Assembly: GCA_030429545.1 (NCBI GenBank)
Contig: JAUIFF010000003.1
Coordinates: forward strand, 1 to 64,000
Reading direction: 5' to 3'
From: Polyangia bacterium
Lineage (GTDB): Bacteria > Myxococcota_A > Polyangia > Nannocystales > Nannocystaceae
DNA length: 64,000 nt
The position numbers and the translations under genes were made by a program. The notes under the pieces were generated by a model that worked only from the letters and a program-made list of their open reading frames with translations, did not search any database and was not told where the DNA came from. Below, in pieces: positions 36,331 to 44,761 of this stretch (positions within the stretch are counted from its first letter, which is position 1; the number at the start of each line of letters is the position of its first letter).

Positions 36331-37317
36331 CTAGCAGTCCTCCGCGTCGGTGCCCTCGGCACACAGGTCGTTACCCTCGGGCTCGTCGCAATCGCCATCG
36401 TTGGTCCACGGACAATAGCCGCAGTCGTGTAAATCGGTTGTCGGTGGACACTCACCACCCATGCCCTGCTCCTCGCAGATGCCGTTTTGTTGCACCGCAC
36501 AACAATCGTAGAAATCCGAGCCCTCTGGGCAGAGGTCGGTTCCTTCGGGTTCGTCGCAGTAACCGTCGTTGGTAAACGGGCAGCCACCACAGTCGGCATT
36601 GTCGCTTCCGACCGGGCACTCCCCGCCCTGCCCAAGTTCCTCGCAGACACCTTCCATTGTCGGGCAACAGTCAAACGGGTCGGAACCCTCTGGGCACAGG
36701 TCCAAGTCTTCCGGCTCGTCACAGTAGCCATCTGCCGCCCAGTGTTCGGGGCACTTGCCACAGTCGTACAAGTCGCTGCCGTCGGGGCACATTCCCCCCA
36801 TCGAGACCTCTTCGCACACACCGTTTCGCTCGGTCGCACAGCAGTCTTCGGGGTCGCTGCCAGCCGGGCAGGTATCGCCCTGTTGTGGCTCATCGCAGGT
36901 ACCGTCATTGCGTGTTGGACAGGCGGCTTCGCAAATTCCGTTGCTGGCACATATATTTACGGGAGCGTTGCACCCACCGTCCGCACAGACACAACCAACA
37001 TCCCCGGGTGTGCACTCGAGCGGTAGGCATACGAGGTTGACACAAACCAGCCCCGCATCGCAGACGCCAGCCGCACAGGGGCAGTACTGAGTTGCTGGCG
37101 GACACCCCGGAGCTGCGGTCGTCTCCCCTGTGGAGGTCGACGGATCGGCCGTAGTCGATCCCGTCGATACCTCACCGGTCGTCGTTTCTGTCCCGGTCGT
37201 TGCTGTCGCCTCGGTCTCCCCCGCGTTGTTCCCACAGGCCAACGCCGATAACCCGAGCAAACACGTCAGCCCGATTGCGAGTCGCACACAAAAAATCTTC
37301 ACTGCCCGATCATACAT
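36331..37317 (-). CDS. lipoprotein with seven Cys/Asp-rich ~27-residue repeats
   Basis: 328 residues. Lipobox LSALAC (Cys about 23), a Thr/Ser/Glu linker (25-65), a first Cys-rich block, then seven tandem units of alternating type: NDGxCDEPEGxDLCPEGSD..DCC and NGxCEExxMGGxCPxGSD..DC. Each has an acidic DG/SD pattern between cysteines, suggesting disulfide knobs that may bind calcium, rather like Notch LNR modules; that comparison is only by pattern. The chain ends with the last repeat Cys. The stop is immediately followed by the ATG of the protease gene, so the two are probably made together, perhaps as a surface partner or substrate of the protease. Confidence 0.8.
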   Translation of the reverse strand: MYDRAVKIFCVRLAIGLTCLLGLSALACGNNAGETEATATTGTETTTGEVSTGSTTADPSTSTGETTAAPGCPPATQYCPCAAGVCDAGLVCVNLVCLPLECTPGDVGCVCADGGCNAPVNICASNGICEAACPTRNDGTCDEPQQGDTCPAGSDPEDCCATERNGVCEEVSMGGMCPDGSDLYDCGKCPEHWAADGYCDEPEDLDLCPEGSDPFDCCPTMEGVCEELGQGGECPVGSDNADCGGCPFTNDGYCDEPEGTDLCPEGSDFYDCCAVQQNGICEEQGMGGECPPTTDLHDCGYCPWTNDGDCDEPEGNDLCAEGTDAEDC

Positions 37318-37424
37318 GTCTGCAGGCGGCCGCGACAGCTGTATGTAACTACTTGTAAAGGCATTCCTGGGAGTTTTGCAACGAGTCTCGAGCTGGGCAA
37401 CTACGTTTTCTCGCTTGCGTCTCC

Positions 37425-38597
37425 CTAACGCGGACGGCCCGGTAGCCACAGACCGATCCCCAGCCCAAATGCTGCTTCGATGCCTCCCACACGAAAGCCC
37501 GAGTCCGACTCCGAAATCGAGAGCTCCACTGCGCGTAGGCCCTCGTCGATCACCCCGACGGCCGCCAGCTCTCCCCAGGCGAACAGTCGAACAGCCCCAC
37601 GCTTTGTTTGTATACGCAAGCCGGGTTCGACCCGAACGTTGACCCCGAGACTGAAATTGGGCAACTCCTCCTCATTATCGCCCTGAAACACCGCGAGCTC
37701 GGAGCCACCTCGAAGCTGCCAGGGTTCGACAAACACACCGGCCGCCGTTGACAACTCAAAACGTTTAGCCCGCAGGTTGTAGCCACCAAGCACGCCAATC
37801 CTGTAGCGAACAAGCGCAAGCCTGGACCGGGAGAGCCCCATGGCCCCGGCACCCACGCCGAGCAGCCCGCCCCGACCCCAGCGGACATCAACCCGCAGCG
37901 TGCCACCACCCCCTAAAAACGGCGACTCGATCGTCGGAGGACCGATGCCCACAGCGACCCCACCAAGTAGTATCGGTCCCCAGTCGACGGCAGCCTGTTT
38001 GGCCGGAGGAGGCTTGGACTCCGAAGCCACCGGTTCGGGCGCGGGCTCGGGTTCGGGTTCGGGTTCGGGAAGGTGCTGAACTTCGGGCTCGGGCTCGGGT
38101 TCGGACTCGGCTATCGGCAACGGTTGTGGCGGGGCGATTTCATGGCGATCGGCGACAACCCGTTGCTCTTCGATGGCCGCGAGGAGATTGGCGATCCCAA
38201 CTGCGGTCGCCCGTGGCAGCTCCTGAACCTCTCCCGGCTCGATGGTGCGGTCGAAGGCCCGCCCATCCTCGAGAATCAGGGTTAGCAGCACCCCATTGGA
38301 ACCACTTGCATCTACATTTATATAGACCCATTGCTCGGGTGTCGTGACCTGGGTTTTGCTTTGCAAACCGACCCGCGGATGTTTGGGCGCACGCAGGGCC
38401 AGGGCCTCGAGTAACGCCTGCTCGCTCATGCCATCGGTTGCCACAAACAAAACTCGCGGCGTATCCACGCTAGGCTGGCTTTGTTCTTCGACGGCACCCG
38501 GCTGGGCAGACGATGTACCGGGCGCCAACAAAACCGCCGTCGCTGCCACGATTGCTGCGAGTTCGGTCACCAGGGCGGTGGTACGTGGTTCACGCAT
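37425..38597 (-). CDS. exported protein with Pro-Glu linker and beta-rich C-terminal domain
   Basis: 390 residues. Signal peptide (about 1-33, ending SSAQ), an N-terminal periplasmic domain (about 48-155, RVLFVATDGMSEQALLEAL, WVYINVDASGSNG), a PEPEPE-type linker (about 165-205) and a C-terminal part of alternating strands (GAGAMGLSRSRLALVRYRIG, GGIEAAFGLGIGLWLPG) that could be a small outer-membrane barrel. The Pro-Glu linker would span the periplasm. Start ATG at 38597. I do not recognise the family. The sigma/anti-sigma operon ends 30 bp upstream on the same strand and may include it. Confidence 0.72.
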   Translation of the reverse strand: MREPRTTALVTELAAIVAATAVLLAPGTSSAQPGAVEEQSQPSVDTPRVLFVATDGMSEQALLEALALRAPKHPRVGLQSKTQVTTPEQWVYINVDASGSNGVLLTLILEDGRAFDRTIEPGEVQELPRATAVGIANLLAAIEEQRVVADRHEIAPPQPLPIAESEPEPEPEVQHLPEPEPEPEPAPEPVASESKPPPAKQAAVDWGPILLGGVAVGIGPPTIESPFLGGGGTLRVDVRWGRGGLLGVGAGAMGLSRSRLALVRYRIGVLGGYNLRAKRFELSTAAGVFVEPWQLRGGSELAVFQGDNEEELPNFSLGVNVRVEPGLRIQTKRGAVRLFAWGELAAVGVIDEGLRAVELSISESDSGFRVGGIEAAFGLGIGLWLPGRPR

Positions 38598-38627
38598 AAA
38601 ATGCAACTAGAGAGCGAGATACCGACA

Positions 38628-39125
38628 CTAGCCGGCGATACATGCCTGATACTCGCACTCACACTCTGCTTCGGGCTCCTGCTCGTCTAGGCAGGCCTGA
38701 TAGGCCTCCCCACACCCGGGGTCGTCATGGTCCGTCGCTGTGACCTCCCCGGTACACAAAAAGTAGATGCATGAGCATATTTCCTGCTCATCGCCCGACT
38801 GTTCGTCGAGCACACAGGTGTCGTAGGCGTCGTAACAGTTGACGTCCTGACCACTACACTGACGAAATCCATGGTCGCAGGCGACTTCGTCATCGGGATC
38901 TTGAGCCGCTGCCAGGCAACTCGCCTGCTCATCTTCGCACTGTTCACACTCGGCATCACAGTCCGCCTCGGTATCATCGTGCTGGTTGCACTCCCCCTGC
39001 TCACCGTCACCGTCGAGTTCCTCGCAAACGTCATCCCGGCCATCGGGATAGATCACGTAGTTAGATGTACATGCAGATAAGCCAAGCACGAGCCCGGCGA
39101 GCATCCGCCATCCGCCCGCGGTCAT
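38628..39125 (-). CDS. acidic Cys-rich lipoprotein in a sigma-factor operon
   Basis: 165 residues: signal and lipobox GLSAC (Cys about 19), then a very acidic domain with about 20 cysteines (CDAECEQCEDEQASCL, CSCIYFLCTGEV, CECEYQACIAG). No named family. Its ATG overlaps the stop of the anti-sigma gene by 4 bp (ATGA), so it is the third gene of the sigma/anti-sigma/lipoprotein unit and may be the envelope sensor or main target of that regulon (inference). The TGYA-NN-TRCA site at 39066 falls on its lipobox codons (Ala-Cys-Thr). Confidence 0.75.
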   Translation of the reverse strand: MTAGGWRMLAGLVLGLSACTSNYVIYPDGRDDVCEELDGDGEQGECNQHDDTEADCDAECEQCEDEQASCLAAAQDPDDEVACDHGFRQCSGQDVNCYDAYDTCVLDEQSGDEQEICSCIYFLCTGEVTATDHDDPGCGEAYQACLDEQEPEAECECEYQACIAG

Positions 39126-40300
39126 GGCAACTCTCCCGGTGAATCGAGCGCTTGTTTGGCCTGTTGCCGGTGTGCTCCATTGGGGTGGTGTTTGATGTAG
39201 TCGCGCCAGCAATCGGCGGCAGCGGCCGGTTGGGCCCGCCGGCAAAGTCCCGCCCGGGCGTCGTCTGCATGGGGTCCCTTCGGAAAGTCCTTGAGGTACG
39301 CACGCCACAGGCTTTGTTCTCCGGAGGGACCATCGAGTTGACGAGCGAGGGTAAAAAGGTCGCCGTAGGCCAGTTGTACCCGACGGCCGCGACGACCCTT
39401 GGCGACAACTTTTCGCAGCAGTTGTTGGGCCCTACGCAAGTCTCCCTGTCGCCATTTCTCCTGGGCCGCCGCATCGAGTTGCGCGAGGGCGTCGCCAACG
39501 GACCGGTTGCTGTCGACACGCTTGCGTTTTGGTGAGCGCTTGGGAGTGTTCTCGGCAATATCGACCTCGGCCGCCGGCTCAGTAACCTGCTGTTGCTCAG
39601 GTTGTTCCTCCGGCTCCTTTGTCACAGCGGAGGTTGGTGCCGGTTCATCCTTGGTCATGCCCTCGCCGAGATGACTGAAGCTAGGTTTTTTGTGTACCTG
39701 CACACTGTGATGCTCGCCCCCGGTCGTCCCAGCGCGAACTGCCGCTGAGGGTGTGGGACTTGAATACTGCTGCAACAAACCCACGCCACTGCCTGAAATC
39801 CACAACAACATGGCAGCGGCCACCGCCAAACATGCCGCGACCGCTACGGTTGCCCCAACTCGGCGGGCACGGCTTGGGCGGACCACATCAATTGTATCTA
39901 CATCCTGAGCATGAGATCTTTGCAAGTGGGCTGCACTTGCCCGAATCCCCTCCTCACGCACCTCGGCCAAAAAGCTGTCGAGCTCGGGGTCTGGCGCTGT
40001 TGTGCTGTTGACCGTGGGTTCTGAGCTTGCCTGGAGAAGCCGCGCGCGTTCAACCTGGCGACTGTCAACGACCCCCGGGTCCATGCCGTGCGCACGTGTC
40101 ACAACCTCAACGAAATCTGGGGTTGGGAGCCCATCGCTTTGGACATGGTCGACAACGTGCGCAAGCAGTTGCTCAAACTCGGCCCGCGGCAGCCGCTCGA
40201 GTACATCGGCAAAATCCGGATTCGGGGTAGCTGTAGACTCAACGAACTTCGTTGTATCTTCAATTAAACTGGTAAGCTCGGGGTCGGTAGGCGCGGTCAT
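39122..40300 (-). CDS. putative anti-sigma factor, membrane-anchored, with TPR-like tail
   Basis: 392 residues. The N-terminal cytoplasmic part (about 1-145) holds helical segments (LERLPRAEFEQLLAHVVDHV), one membrane helix lies at about 150-172 (TVAVAACLAVAAAMLLWI), followed by a Pro/Glu/Thr linker and a C-terminal periplasmic TPR-like region (DALAQLDAAAQEKWRQGDLRRAQQLL; repeated W/YRxYxKxxPxGxHxxxA units near the end). No HxxxCxxC zinc motif of ZAS anti-sigmas is seen, so the call rests on topology and on the 4-bp overlap with the sigma gene upstream. Downstream it overlaps the Cys-rich lipoprotein gene by 4 bp. Confidence 0.75.
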   Translation of the reverse strand: MTAPTDPELTSLIEDTTKFVESTATPNPDFADVLERLPRAEFEQLLAHVVDHVQSDGLPTPDFVEVVTRAHGMDPGVVDSRQVERARLLQASSEPTVNSTTAPDPELDSFLAEVREEGIRASAAHLQRSHAQDVDTIDVVRPSRARRVGATVAVAACLAVAAAMLLWISGSGVGLLQQYSSPTPSAAVRAGTTGGEHHSVQVHKKPSFSHLGEGMTKDEPAPTSAVTKEPEEQPEQQQVTEPAAEVDIAENTPKRSPKRKRVDSNRSVGDALAQLDAAAQEKWRQGDLRRAQQLLRKVVAKGRRGRRVQLAYGDLFTLARQLDGPSGEQSLWRAYLKDFPKGPHADDARAGLCRRAQPAAAADCWRDYIKHHPNGAHRQQAKQALDSPGELP

Positions 40301-40941
40301 GACGAGCCTCCCCGCTTCGACAACCAGCCGAGTTTTTCGAGTTCCTTGCGGATCCGGGCGCGCGCCCGCGTGGCTCGAACCGCCACATTGCCGCGGGAAA
40401 TTGCCAGTTCTTCGGCGATCTCCCGCTCGCTACGCCCCTCCAAATCGCGGAGGATAAACACCTCGCGCAAATTGTCAGGCAGCTGGTCGAGGACGGCGTA
40501 GAGGGCTTGCGCCCGGGCTTTTTGCAGGTTGCGACGATCGGGGTCGTGGGATGCCGGCGGAGCCTTGCGAGCCGCAACTTGCTCGAGCCTTTCATGGGCC
40601 TTCGAAGTGTTTTTTTGCCATCGCCGATGGCGGCGAAACACGTTAATTGCGACCCCGTGCAGCCAGGTTGAAAACGAAGACCGCCCAGAGAAATCCTTGA
40701 GAGCCACCATTGCCGTGGCAAAACACTCCTGGGTGAGGTCCTCGGCGACCGCCGAATCCCCACTCAAAAATCGCAGGTGGCGAAAGATTCGCGGGTGAAA
40801 CTCCTGGTAGAGCTCAGACCATGCTTCGACATTGCCCGAAGCCGCGCGGGTTACGAGCGCATCACGGCTGTCGCCAGCTGCTGGCGAAGGTACGATTCGC
40901 AGCGAGGCACTTCGCGCGCTTTGGGATGTCGGGCGGTTCAT
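40297..40941 (-). CDS. ECF-type RNA polymerase sigma factor
   Basis: 214 residues. Region 2: ELYQEFHPRIFRHLRFLSGD, VAEDLTQECFATAM, and FSTWLHGVAINVFRRHRR. Region 4: LDQLPDNLREVFILRDLEGRSEREIAEELAISRGNVAVRATRAR, a helix-turn-helix that reads -35 boxes. No region 1.1 or 3, as in ECF factors. First gene of a tightly overlapping unit (sigma, anti-sigma, Cys-rich lipoprotein), which points to envelope-signal control and autoregulation. Confidence 0.92.
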   Translation of the reverse strand: MNRPTSQSARSASLRIVPSPAAGDSRDALVTRAASGNVEAWSELYQEFHPRIFRHLRFLSGDSAVAEDLTQECFATAMVALKDFSGRSSFSTWLHGVAINVFRRHRRWQKNTSKAHERLEQVAARKAPPASHDPDRRNLQKARAQALYAVLDQLPDNLREVFILRDLEGRSEREIAEELAISRGNVAVRATRARARIRKELEKLGWLSKRGGSS

Positions 40942-41035
40942 GGCACTCGCAGGTGAGGGACGCGACGCGGCAAAACCTTACAGACTTTTTTGCGGCAGCG
41001 TTTTCGCCCGTGCGGCAAGCACCAACGCTGACTCC

Positions 41036-41659
41036 TCAAAGCAAGAAACCCTGTACCCCGTAAACCCCCAAATGGGTTGCAACCGACCTCCCAGCCAGAC
41101 GCAGCCAAAGTTCGCAGATCCGCCCGCCACGCTCGTCGAGCTCCATCAAGACACCGTACCGCGAGGCCCCGGGCATGAGCGCTGCCTCGTCGACCAATGT
41201 TGTACCCACAAATGTTTGGACCAGCGGTTGCCTGTGTGCATACAAGCAAAACAGCAGCAGAACCTGGCGACCGGGTGCCAGCCCACCAACCGCCACCCGC
41301 AGCCGCACACTGCACTGGGCCCGCAACTGTCGGCGAAATTTACCAACATCCGATTCGGCTGGACTGCCGGGCATCACCGGATGCCCACCCAAGACCACAG
41401 CATCCTGCCCGGGAAGTTTGCGCAGAGGCCCCGGCAACAGCCCTGCCACACCGCCAAAACATTCGAGCGCAGCGGTAACCCCCGGACCGTCGTCGAGCCG
41501 GCCATCGATCGCAGGTGAACCGGGCGAGAGCTCAAACCACGGCCCCAGCGGACCCTGCGGGCGCCGGGCCATCCAGTCACCAACGGCGGTCGGCGGCTGC
41601 TCCATGTTGGGAGCCGCCCGCACTAACACGGCGGGGTCGATGCGGATCAGGTGAGCCAT
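41036..41659 (-). CDS. hypothetical protein
   Basis: 207 residues from an ATG at 41659 (MAHLIRIDPAVLVRAAPNM). Codon third positions are strongly G/C, which supports a real gene over the opposite frame. The sequence has an acidic/Gly middle (GSPAIDGRLDDGPGVTAALECFGG) and a beta-rich end (VAVGGLAPGRQVLLLFCLY, ICELWLRLAGRSV). No signal peptide. I do not recognise a family. It lies 94 bp upstream of the ECF sigma gene on the same strand, and divergent from the second sigma gene. Confidence 0.6.
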   Translation of the reverse strand: MAHLIRIDPAVLVRAAPNMEQPPTAVGDWMARRPQGPLGPWFELSPGSPAIDGRLDDGPGVTAALECFGGVAGLLPGPLRKLPGQDAVVLGGHPVMPGSPAESDVGKFRRQLRAQCSVRLRVAVGGLAPGRQVLLLFCLYAHRQPLVQTFVGTTLVDEAALMPGASRYGVLMELDERGGRICELWLRLAGRSVATHLGVYGVQGFLL

Positions 41660-41802
41660 GTCGCCCACAAAGTGTACCCCGGGGCCGAATTCAGCGACCT
41701 CCGGATTGCGGCGCGAGCAATATCGGTCAGCAATTTTTTTGCCGGGTCCGGGAACCAAATACCTGCGGCACCGTGGCACCTCGTGTGAACCTTGCAGCGC
41801 CC

Positions 41803-42402
41803 ATGATCACCCCCGATCGACCCGCGCCGCCCAGACGCCCTGCGGAACTCGACGACCTCACGCTCGCGCGGGCGCAACGGGGCGATCGGGACGCGCGGCG
41901 GAAGTTGGTCCAGCGATATCAACGGCCGGTCTTTGCCCTGCTTTCGCGCATGCTCCATAGCCGCGATCGCAGCCTCGTCGAAGACATGGCCCAGGAGACG
42001 TTTTTGCGCGTATTTCGAGCGCTCAAGACCTATCGCATTGGCGGACCCGCCCGGCTGTCGACATGGATCTTAACCATCGCCAGCAACCGGGCGATCGACG
42101 AACTCCGGCGCAAGCGGCCAGACATTCCCCAGACCGATGTCGACTTTGACCGGCTCGCCCACAAGCGAGCTGCGACCGATCAGGCGACTGAGCGGCGGAT
42201 GTTGGCCGAGCTCATTCGCCGGGCAGTCGACGAGTTGTCGCCGGAATATCGGGCCGCCTTCCTCCTACGTGAATACCACCATATGAGCTACGCCGAGATC
42301 GCCGATGCCCTCGCGATCGACCTCGGCACTGTGAAGTCTCGCATCGGGCGAGCACGCAAGGCTCTGCGCAGCAAACTTGCGGAGGTTTACTATGCATCCT
42401 AA
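41803..42402 (+). CDS. ECF-type RNA polymerase sigma factor (paired with pseudo-beta-lactamase)
   Basis: 199 residues. Region 2: [56 protein letters not shown]. Region 4: VDELSPEYRAAFLLREYHHMSYAEIADALAIDLGTVKSRIGRAR. The open frame is longer upstream; the ATG at 41803 gives a normal-length protein. Its last codons overlap the start of the next gene (42392), whose ribosome site GGAGGT lies inside it. The partner is a membrane protein with an anti-sigma layout, so this is a candidate signal-responsive pair. Confidence 0.9.
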   Translation: MITPDRPAPPRRPAELDDLTLARAQRGDRDARRKLVQRYQRPVFALLSRMLHSRDRSLVEDMAQETFLRVFRALKTYRIGGPARLSTWILTIASNRAIDELRRKRPDIPQTDVDFDRLAHKRAATDQATERRMLAELIRRAVDELSPEYRAAFLLREYHHMSYAEIADALAIDLGTVKSRIGRARKALRSKLAEVYYAS

Positions 42403-44149
42403 TCGCCATCACGACCTCGAAAACCTGGCCCAAAAGGCAACTGAAGCATGGGACCCTCTGACCCCACCAGATGACTTTGCCGAGCGTGTATTGACAGCTC
42501 TTGACAGCGAAGCGACTCCCGGTGTGGCCCCGCCCGCGAGCCCTCACACCGAGGCGACCAACCTGTCGATGCTGTATCGCGGACCGGTCCTCCAAGCAGC
42601 AGTTGCACTTGCACTGATCGGGGCGGCGATTGCTGTGGCACTGGTGCTCAAATCCCCCGAAGGCGAAGATTCCGAGCACCAGCCCCAGCGCCCACACGTC
42701 AGTCAAAACGCACCGATGGAGGTCCAGCCCAAGGCTGAAAAACAAGCTCTCGAGCGCAAGGTCACCAAATTGCCGGCCGACCTCCCGCAGAAAATCGAGG
42801 CTTTCATCCAGAGTTTTGGCCGCCACTACGGCGATACATTTGAGTTTCACGGAACGGTCCTGGTGGCCCGCGATGGTGAGGTTGTGTTTGCCCGCGGCTA
42901 TGGGTTTGCCGACCGCGAGCAACACCGGGCCCACGGACCCGAAACCATCTTTCCGATCGGTTCGCTGACCCAACAGTTCACGGCGACAGCGGTGTTACAG
43001 CTTGCCGAACGCAAAAAGCTGGGGCTCGATGATCCTGTGCGTATGCATCTACCGGAGCTGCCGGAGTCGTTTGACCAGGTTACCCTGCGACAGCTTTTGT
43101 CACACACGGCCGGACTCAACAACTTTACCGACCTACCGGAATGGATCGAGCACCGGGCTGAGCCACACACGACTGAACAGCTGCTTGCACGGTTTACAAG
43201 CCAACCACCGACCATGCCCGGCACCGAATTTGAGCCGACAAACTCCGGCTACGCCCTGCTCGGCGCGGTGATCGAGCGGGTCAGCAAGCTCCCCTACGGC
43301 ATCTACCTCCAACGCAATATCTTCGAGCCGGCTGGCATGCGTGACTCCGCCTACAAAGATGTACAGGCAACTTCGCGGGCGGCCCACGGCTATACGCTAC
43401 TCGACGACGACACCCTCGGGGCAGCGCCAGCGATCGACCTTTCGGCCTACGGTGCGGCCGCAGGTGTGGTGTCGACCGCCAACGACCTGCTGGCGTGGGA
43501 CCGCGCACTGTACAGCGAACAGCTGCTGTCAAAGGCGGCAATCGAGCGGATGTATATCCCCACCGAAACCGATGGCTATGCCCTCGGGTGGGTCGTGGAG
43601 GAGGTTTACAACCAAAAGATGGTCTCGCACCCTGGCGGGGTGGAGGGGTTCAATGCTTCGATCCTGCGACTGCTCGACGACCGTACTCTGATTGTCGCGC
43701 TCGCCAACAACGACGGTGTCGACTGCCGGGATATCACCACTGGGGTTGCGCAAATCGTGTATGGGCACAAACCCACAGAGCCTATCGAATACGAACAGGG
43801 CGAGCCTATCGCACCGGCCCAACTCAAGCGCTACACCGGGCTTTACACCCTCAGCGCGGCCTCGCGGGAGAAACTCGCCAAGTCGATCGACCCGACGTTC
43901 CTCGACCAACTCGCCTCGGTCAACCTCGAGTACAAAGACGGGAAGATGTGGATGCATATCCCCGTCCACGGCTCGCATTTGATGTACCCACGCAAGGGAC
44001 ACAACCACACCTTCTTCTTTAAAGATGGTCCGGGTACCCAGGCTGAGTTTCACGACAAACCCGGAGAACCGGCCCCGTGGTTGACCCTCAAGCAGGGGGC
44101 GACGGAGTTCGTACTCAAACGCGTGAACGACCCGCACACGCGAAAATAG
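42392..44149 (+). CDS. membrane-anchored pseudo-beta-lactamase, likely anti-sigma sensor
   Basis: 585 residues. About 1-68 is cytoplasmic (LTPPDDFAERVLTALDSE), 70-92 a membrane helix, about 130-440 a periplasmic class-C beta-lactamase/DD-peptidase fold, and about 470-585 a beta-rich end domain (LKRYTGLYTLS). In active members the motifs are SxxK, YxN and HxG/KTG. Here Ser191 is followed by LTQ (Lys replaced by Gln194), the tyrosine motif reads PTN (282-284, Tyr lost), and HPG (413-415) is kept. Catalysis is therefore unlikely, but ligand binding is possible. Start ATG 42392 with GGAGGT 5 nt upstream, overlapping the sigma gene by 11 bp. The layout suggests a BlaR-like logic: an outside domain senses a ligand and an inside tail holds the sigma factor (inference). 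Confidence 0.8.
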   Translation: MHPNRHHDLENLAQKATEAWDPLTPPDDFAERVLTALDSEATPGVAPPASPHTEATNLSMLYRGPVLQAAVALALIGAAIAVALVLKSPEGEDSEHQPQRPHVSQNAPMEVQPKAEKQALERKVTKLPADLPQKIEAFIQSFGRHYGDTFEFHGTVLVARDGEVVFARGYGFADREQHRAHGPETIFPIGSLTQQFTATAVLQLAERKKLGLDDPVRMHLPELPESFDQVTLRQLLSHTAGLNNFTDLPEWIEHRAEPHTTEQLLARFTSQPPTMPGTEFEPTNSGYALLGAVIERVSKLPYGIYLQRNIFEPAGMRDSAYKDVQATSRAAHGYTLLDDDTLGAAPAIDLSAYGAAAGVVSTANDLLAWDRALYSEQLLSKAAIERMYIPTETDGYALGWVVEEVYNQKMVSHPGGVEGFNASILRLLDDRTLIVALANNDGVDCRDITTGVAQIVYGHKPTEPIEYEQGEPIAPAQLKRYTGLYTLSAASREKLAKSIDPTFLDQLASVNLEYKDGKMWMHIPVHGSHLMYPRKGHNHTFFFKDGPGTQAEFHDKPGEPAPWLTLKQGATEFVLKRVNDPHTRK

Positions 44150-44180
44150 ATTCACAGGTTTCGTGGGTGATGATTGGGGG

Positions 44181-44186
44181 TAGCAT
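44181..44186 (+). promoter_or_regulatory. candidate -10 box (TAGCAT), 8 nt before a start
   Basis: TAGCAT, 8 nt of mostly C, then the ATG at 44195. No Shine-Dalgarno sequence. Confidence 0.45.
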
Positions 44187-44194
44187 CTCCCCCC

Positions 44195-44761
44195 ATGGCA
44201 TGGATCGAAACCATCGCACCCGAGCACGCCGAAGGCCTGCTTGCCCGGCTCTATAAAGGCGCGATCAAACGCGCTGGCAAGGTCTACAACGTTATTCGGA
44301 TCCAAAGTTTGTATCCGAAAGTTTTGCAGATCTCGACCCAGCTTTATAACGAGCTGATGTTTGGCAAGGGGCCTCTGACCCGGGTACAACGCGAAATGCT
44401 CGCAACGGCTGTTTCGCGGGAAAATGCCTGCTCCTATTGAACGCGTGCCCACGCCGACGACCTCCGTGCTGAGGTCGCAGACAACACCCAGGCCCAAAAC
44501 CTCGCAGATGCGATGATGCGAAACTACCGCGCGGCTTCGCTGACTCCGGCCGACCGGGCAATGTTGGACTATGCAACTAAATTAACGCGTACGCCGGGTA
44601 CAATGTCTCAAACTGACATTCAAACCCTGCGGCAACACGCATTTAGCGACGCCGCCATTCACCACATCACCCAGATCACCGCACTTTTTAATTACTACAA
44701 CCGTCTCGCCGACGGGCTCGGTATCCAAGCGGAGCCCGAGTGGCAAAGTGACCCCACATGA
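44195..44761 (+). CDS. AhpD-like peroxidase-related selenoprotein (CxxU), UGA read as Sec82
   Basis: 188 residues if the in-frame TGA at 44438-44440 is read through. Before it: MAWIETIAPEHAEGLLARLY ... RVQREMLATAVSRENACSY; after it TRAHADDLRAEVADN and a complete AhpD-like C-terminal half (ITALFNYYNRLADGL). The alkylhydroperoxidase family has SxxNxCxYCxxxH at this spot; here it is Cys79-Ser-Tyr-[UGA]82-x3-His86, so UGA replaces exactly the second redox Cys. The frame stays open on both sides, and a 7-bp hairpin with a G at loop position 2 follows. The true end overlaps the next start by 4 bp (ATGA), also fitting read-through. Predicted thiol/selenol peroxidase or disulfide reductase. A standard caller would split it into two fragments. 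It needs SelA/B/C/D elsewhere in the genome. Confidence 0.85.
44438..44477 (+). promoter_or_regulatory. Sec UGA codon and candidate bacterial SECIS hairpin
   Basis: UGA at 44438-44440. CGACCTC (44458-44464) pairs with GAGGTCG (44471-44477) around the loop CGTGCT, whose second base is G. The loop begins 25 nt after the UGA, within the spacing usual for bacterial SECIS elements. Confidence 0.65.

Noticed and set aside
40832..41518. Rightward 228-residue open frame opposite the hypothetical gene
   Set aside because: It overlaps the sigma-factor start, its composition is Pro/Gln/Arg-rich without signals, and codon third positions favour the minus strand.
44438..44440. TGA as a nonsense mutation making a pseudogene
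   Set aside because: It sits exactly at the family's second redox Cys, the downstream frame is intact to an ATGA overlap, and a SECIS-like hairpin follows.
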